DNA from: Rhyacophila brunnea
Taxonomy: Eukaryota > Arthropoda > Insecta > Trichoptera > Rhyacophilidae
Assembly: GCA_022495005.1 (NCBI GenBank)
Contig: JAGYXB010001414.1
Coordinates: 186,001-250,000, forward strand
Reading direction: 5' to 3'
DNA: 64,000 bases
Shown: piece after piece, positions 61,601 to 64,000 of the stretch
How positions within the stretch are numbered: position 1 is the stretch's first letter
How the letters are laid out: each line of letters starts with the position of its first letter
Translations under genes and position numbers: made by a program
Notes under the pieces: generated by a model
Database searches by the model: none
Told to the model about the DNA's origin: nothing
What the model saw: the letters and a program-made list of their open reading frames with translations, nothing else

Positions 61601-64000
61601 TTCCAACTAAGGGGTGGACATGGTTGAAGAAGATAATATATCAACATTCTTACATCGGCATTATTTTTATTAATATGTTTACCTCGCTGTCTCTGGTTTC
61701 CACATTGGCTGCCGCTCTGTGCATGAGATACTTGGCCATAGAGATGCGGTTATCGAGAGCCAAAATGTAAAGAGTGCTTCTCTGATCTGCGTCCACCGCA
61801 TCCACGCATGCACCTCGCTCCACTAAAATGCGCACAGCTTCGTAGTGACCTTCTAATGCGGCAACTCTGAAAACATAGACGTTAATGTCATCATGGCTCA
61901 ACAACATGCTACCGATAGCTAGCTTTATATTTATTGATGCATTTTTCGATTGATTTTCTATTGAGAATCTCACCTTAGAGCAGTTTTTCCATCATGAGAA
62001 TGCTGATCAACGGGAGCCGCCCATTCATCCATTAACAGCTCCATTAGTCTGAAAATTTCATGTAAGTGAGTCATGTAATCGAGTCATAATATAATTATTG
62101 AGATATTAATGCTTCAATTCTTTTAATACTGTGATTTGAATGAGATCATTTATAATGATGAATATCATACCGGCAGTGTCCTTCTTGGGCCGCTAACATT
62201 AATGGAGCCTTTCCATCATTGTCTGTCTCGTCCACTTTTGCACCGGCTTCCAACAAAACATCACACACTTCCAGGTGACCTGTTGAATAGAAGAAATTAT
62301 ATCACACACCTAAAATAAGTGACGCGTAATAGATGACAAGATTCTATCTGCAATATTGTATATTTAATTAAACCATATGAGGCGCCGAGTGCCAAAGGAG
62401 CTCAAGCGCCAACTTTACGATTTTTGACATTTGAATGTAGGTTTTTTCTATAAATCGATATGTATCATGCCACAAAGTCTTATCGCTCAAATAATTATAT
62501 ATATTTTACAATAGAGATTTATTTTCTGTGGCATAATTGTTTTGGTCGTTATGTCGGCACGCCACAAAAGCTTATCTGCCATTATTCTATGGAGAGCGCG
62601 AGACCAAAACAGCTGTCAGATTTGTCTTATTGAATATACGTTCTCAACAGTGAAAAAAACTAAAAATGAGCTCAAGAAGGATTAGAAAAATAGTTTCGAT
62701 GTGTGTTAAACCTGTAAACGGGGAAAACCACGGTAAGTTTAACATGTTTTATCCGTTTTTCTTTCACATACGCTGTTGTTTTAAATATTTTAGATTACTT
62801 TTGAAATATGGTTATTAACGTCATTTTAGTAATTATGTCCACTAAACTTTTACTTCCATGAAGGAAAATAACTCTTATTTCTAATTTCATCTTATTTTAT
62901 ATCCAATTATGATTGATATACACTAAAAAAAGTATTTAAAAAATCACCCGAATCCTTAAGAAAAAACGATGCTGTTAAATTTTAATAATGATTTTGTTAT
63001 TTTGGCCAGTTTGTAGTAACGATTTGATTTAGTATTATCAATAATATTGGGTATATAGACAGTTATTACAAAAAAAAACAATCCAAATGCTTTGAAATCA
63101 TCGCTGTAATGTCAAAATCGTATTTAATATTATAAGGCAAATTTTATGCCAAACAAACTCATGTAACAATCATAACAAATTTGATAATTTTTTCAGTGTT
63201 TATTTGGCATAATAAAATTTGTTTATTTCAAAATGTTTTTTTATTGCTATCCAAACCCTTACATTAAAGTATTTTTTTTTAAATGATTTATTTTTTTAAA
63301 TTAATGCCATTATTTGAGTTTGAAAATGTTAATGCCACAGAAGCTTATGCAACAAAAAAAAGTATCAAGTGCCACCTTTTTTCATTTTTCTATATGCCAA
63401 AGGGGCTCAAACACCATTTTTTTTGGAATCCAATAGATATTTTTCATTAAATATTATTGCAAATAATACTTTGATTTTTTTAAATTTGCTTTGCTTAGAA
63501 AATAATTGTCCATTTCAACATTCAAGTTTAAAATTAAAAAAATGAATTCACTGAAAACTTGTCGGCCATTTTGCAGCACTTTTGTTAAATGGTGCTTGAG
63601 TTCCTTTGGCGCTCGGCGCCTCATATATATGCTGTAAGCTTTATTCTTAATTTACACTGGTTTATGTAAGTACGCTCAAGATTAACTTTCAGGATTGCAT
63701 TGTCTCTTACATACATGCATCTTTGGCAGCGCTTCAAACACCCATCAGCAGTGGATCTGTCTAGTCTCGTATACTCTGTGTGAACTTTCACATATGGGAG
63801 TCGGTACGCAGACAAGGATTACTGTTACATCGGAATGTAGGATATGTATTAATGCGCTGGTAAAAATGAGTATGTGTAAGGGGCCTATTAATTTCAGTAG
63901 TTTAACACATCATGCACACCTTCGAAAGCAGCAAAATGTAGCGGAGTCCATCCGGCATTGTCTCTGTGATGTTCATCCAATCCTCTGTCCACTAACTGCC
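49513..64000 (-). CDS. ANKRD50: ANKRD50-like ankyrin-repeat protein, 3' 15 exons (partial, N-terminus outside window)
   Basis: Minus-strand join: 64000-63920, 62279-62171, 62048-61974, 61866-61683, 59850-59781, 59686-59540, 58905-58822, 58701-58549, 58377-58294, 58204-58032, 57937-57772, 57680-57491, 53123-53022, 51983-51907 and 49628-49513 (TGA), all GT/AG and in phase, giving the last 602 residues. Residues 1-270 are about eight ankyrin repeats (TPLHxAAxxGHxEVVxxLL type). The rest is Ser/Pro/Gln-rich. The closing repeats, an SPDS Ser-rich block, a KRNGIVTNP motif and the C-terminal KRETPL match vertebrate ANKRD50 as I recall it. ANKRD50 is known as a scaffold linked to SNX27-retromer-WASH endosomal recycling. 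The NTPase-like N-terminus would lie to the right of the window. Confidence 0.85.
49994..51380. mobile_element. 1.39-kb near-perfect palindrome flanked by TTAA
   Basis: Two arms of about 690 bp are inverse copies (about 95 percent alike where I compared them) joined by a spacer of about 30 bases near 50690. The ends GGGGGGACATGCTCG and CGAGCATGTCCCCCC abut TTAA on both sides, the piggyBac target. The mirror-image open frames at 50444-50731 and 50640-50930 are a result of the symmetry. It lies in the last intron of ANKRD50. Confidence 0.88.
51907..51983 (-). CDS. ANKRD50: ANKRD50 exon (KRNGIVTNP motif)
   Basis: It carries [13 protein letters not shown], a conserved tail motif of the family. 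Acceptor TTGTCCAG and donor G|GTAAGT. Confidence 0.85.
53022..53123 (-). CDS. ANKRD50: ANKRD50 exon (basic segment)
   Basis: Acceptor GCGACAG gives the required phase. It starts with alternating Asp-Arg, then reads [13 protein letters not shown], and the donor is GT|GTGAGT. The exact acceptor is the least certain junction of this gene, because the upstream tract is weak in pyrimidines. Confidence 0.65.
53509..53938. mobile_element. Harbinger-like MITE, copy D
   Basis: Begins TAGCACCTGTACACG, ends GTGTAAGCGTGGTA and has CTGCGCAGGCGCAG in the middle. It lies in an ANKRD50 intron. Confidence 0.7.
54249..54769. mobile_element. MITE with GCTCTCAC ends
   Basis: It begins GCCAGCTCTCACCTC, ends with the inverse GTGAGAGCGGGGCGGGC and is flanked by TTA. 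Its first 130 bp match 60361-60480. Confidence 0.68.
55242..55772. mobile_element. MITE with GATGCGCACATTCC ends
   Basis: Inverted arms of about 90 bp (ATCAGATGCGCACATTCCAA and inverse) and an AT-rich centre. In an ANKRD50 intron. Confidence 0.72.
57225..57305 (-). repeat. tRNA-like SINE fragment
   Basis: On the minus strand TAGTCCAGTGCATAAGGCAC resembles an A box and GACTCCGGGTTTG a B box. A related TGGTGCAGTGTGTAAGGCAC string sits at about 36472 on the plus strand, so this is a dispersed family. Confidence 0.35.
57491..57680 (-). CDS. ANKRD50: ANKRD50 exon (tail)
   Basis: It reads [18 protein letters not shown], then [13 protein letters not shown] 4.4-kb intron follows. Confidence 0.8.
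57772..57937 (-). CDS. ANKRD50: ANKRD50 exon (Gly/Pro/Ser-rich tail)
   Basis: Acceptor ATTCCAG. It includes a FAQQVARCG segment and a Pro/Ser/Thr-rich stretch. GC-rich compared with the surrounding intron. Confidence 0.8.
58032..58204 (-). CDS. ANKRD50: ANKRD50 exon (Ser-rich block)
   Basis: It begins GSPDSKRRS and continues as a Ser/Asn-rich block, then a proline stretch. This resembles the SPDS Ser-rich block of vertebrate ANKRD50. Confidence 0.82.
58294..58377 (-). CDS. ANKRD50: ANKRD50 exon (low-complexity tail)
   Basis: 28 codons rich in Ser, Ala and Pro. Supported mainly by splice sites and phase. Confidence 0.72.
58549..58701 (-). CDS. ANKRD50: ANKRD50 exon (end of ankyrin block)
   Basis: It holds the last recognisable repeat ([20 protein letters not shown]) and then enters the Gln/Ser-rich tail. 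Confidence 0.84.
58822..58905 (-). CDS. ANKRD50: ANKRD50 exon (ankyrin repeat)
   Basis: It reads [19 protein letters not shown] and ends HSDHC, matching the last repeats of the ANKRD50 family. Confidence 0.84.
59540..59686 (-). CDS. ANKRD50: ANKRD50 exon (ankyrin repeat)
   Basis: It reads [20 protein letters not shown] and on into CDQGATPLG, the next repeat. Confidence 0.85.
59781..59850 (-). CDS. ANKRD50: ANKRD50 exon (ankyrin repeat)
   Basis: It reads [20 protein letters not shown]. Donor G|GTGAGT. Confidence 0.84.
60361..60511. mobile_element. Short relative of the GCTCTCAC MITE
   Basis: It begins GCCGGCTCTCACATC next to TAA and ends GCGAGCCGG. About 120 bp align with the left part of 54249-54769. 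Confidence 0.6.
61200..61630 (+). pseudogene. Degraded LINE fragment
   Basis: Pieces such as [10 protein letters not shown] and [16 protein letters not shown], in different frames, recall the end of the reverse-transcriptase polyprotein of non-LTR elements. Many stops. Low certainty. Confidence 0.35.
61683..61866 (-). CDS. ANKRD50: ANKRD50 exon (two ankyrin repeats)
   Basis: It reads [19 protein letters not shown] and the following repeat ending ETRDSE. Acceptor TTTTCAG and donor GAG|GTAAAC. Confidence 0.85.
61974..62048 (-). CDS. ANKRD50: ANKRD50 exon (ankyrin repeat)
   Basis: 25 codons joining two repeats ([19 protein letters not shown]). Phase 1 in, phase 2 out. Confidence 0.82.
62171..62279 (-). 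CDS. ANKRD50: ANKRD50 exon (ankyrin repeats)
   Basis: It encodes [14 protein letters not shown] and the next repeat. The preceding intron contains a complete TIR element (62378-63623). Confidence 0.83.
62378..63623. mobile_element. 1.25-kb TIR element carrying an exon-like segment
   Basis: Terminal repeats of about 34 bp start TGAGGCGCCGAGYGCCAAAG, flanked by TA. A related inner motif (TGCCAAAGGGGCTCAA, 63395) and several GCCACAAAAGCTTAT-like strings occur inside. It lies in an ANKRD50 intron. No transposase domain was recognised. Confidence 0.72.
62666..62732 (+). CDS. Exon-like segment inside the TIR element
   Basis: An ATG opens 22 codons ([20 protein letters not shown]..) reaching a perfect GTAAGT donor, preceded by a GC-richer 5' UTR-like stretch. 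No second exon was found inside the element. It may be a captured host first exon or the first exon of a transposase. Confidence 0.3.
63920..64000 (-). CDS. ANKRD50: ANKRD50 exon (ankyrin repeat), cut by window edge
   Basis: It reads an ankyrin core [12 protein letters not shown] and ends with donor G|GTGTGC. The upstream part lies beyond the window. Confidence 0.8.

Noticed and set aside
1..64000. CRISPR arrays, bacterial operons or a defence island
   Set aside because: No regular repeat-spacer array and no prokaryotic gene; split genes with GT/AG introns show eukaryotic DNA.

Overview
The window is a piece of an insect nuclear genome. It is AT-rich, its genes are split into many small exons with GT/AG introns, and about 20 transposable-element families fill the introns and intergenic DNA. 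Three host genes were assembled by following splice sites and reading phase. One encodes a ZAD-C2H2 zinc-finger protein, an insect-expanded family. Frequent GTAGGTACCTAC-like strings, a TTAGG-type run and an RTE-like LINE with a (GATG)n tail fit Lepidoptera best, but the order is an inference.

Layout. 1-6,500: no host gene; a Helitron, LINE remnants, a hAT MITE and a dead Tigger/pogo element carrying a younger MITE. 6,562-13,200 (+): a seven-exon ZAD + six C2H2 finger gene (449 aa); a 176-bp LINE tail lies in its 3' UTR, and its introns hold nested hAT copies, a LINE with a perfect 27-bp target duplication and a tRNA-derived SINE. 13,500-25,200: no complete gene; many MITEs, a hAT transposase relic and two isolated THAP-like first exons (19,750 and 22,709). 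25,247-38,830 (-): a nine-exon gene for a 502-aa single-pass membrane leucine-rich-repeat protein; an almost intact mariner, SINEs, foldbacks and MITEs lie in its introns. 38,840-49,500: long AT-rich intergenic stretch, possibly including 3' UTR of the next gene. 49,513-64,000 (-): the last 15 exons of an ankyrin-repeat gene recognised as ANKRD50, running off the right edge. Its last intron contains a 1.39-kb almost perfect palindrome flanked by TTAA.

The three genes have unrelated predicted roles: nuclear DNA binding, cell-surface adhesion or reception, and endosomal recycling scaffold. Nothing suggests they work together. The main interest is the record of nested mobile elements, several with exact target-site duplications, and a few exon-like fragments inside or beside such elements. 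No CRISPR, operon, rRNA gene or convincing functional tRNA gene was seen.
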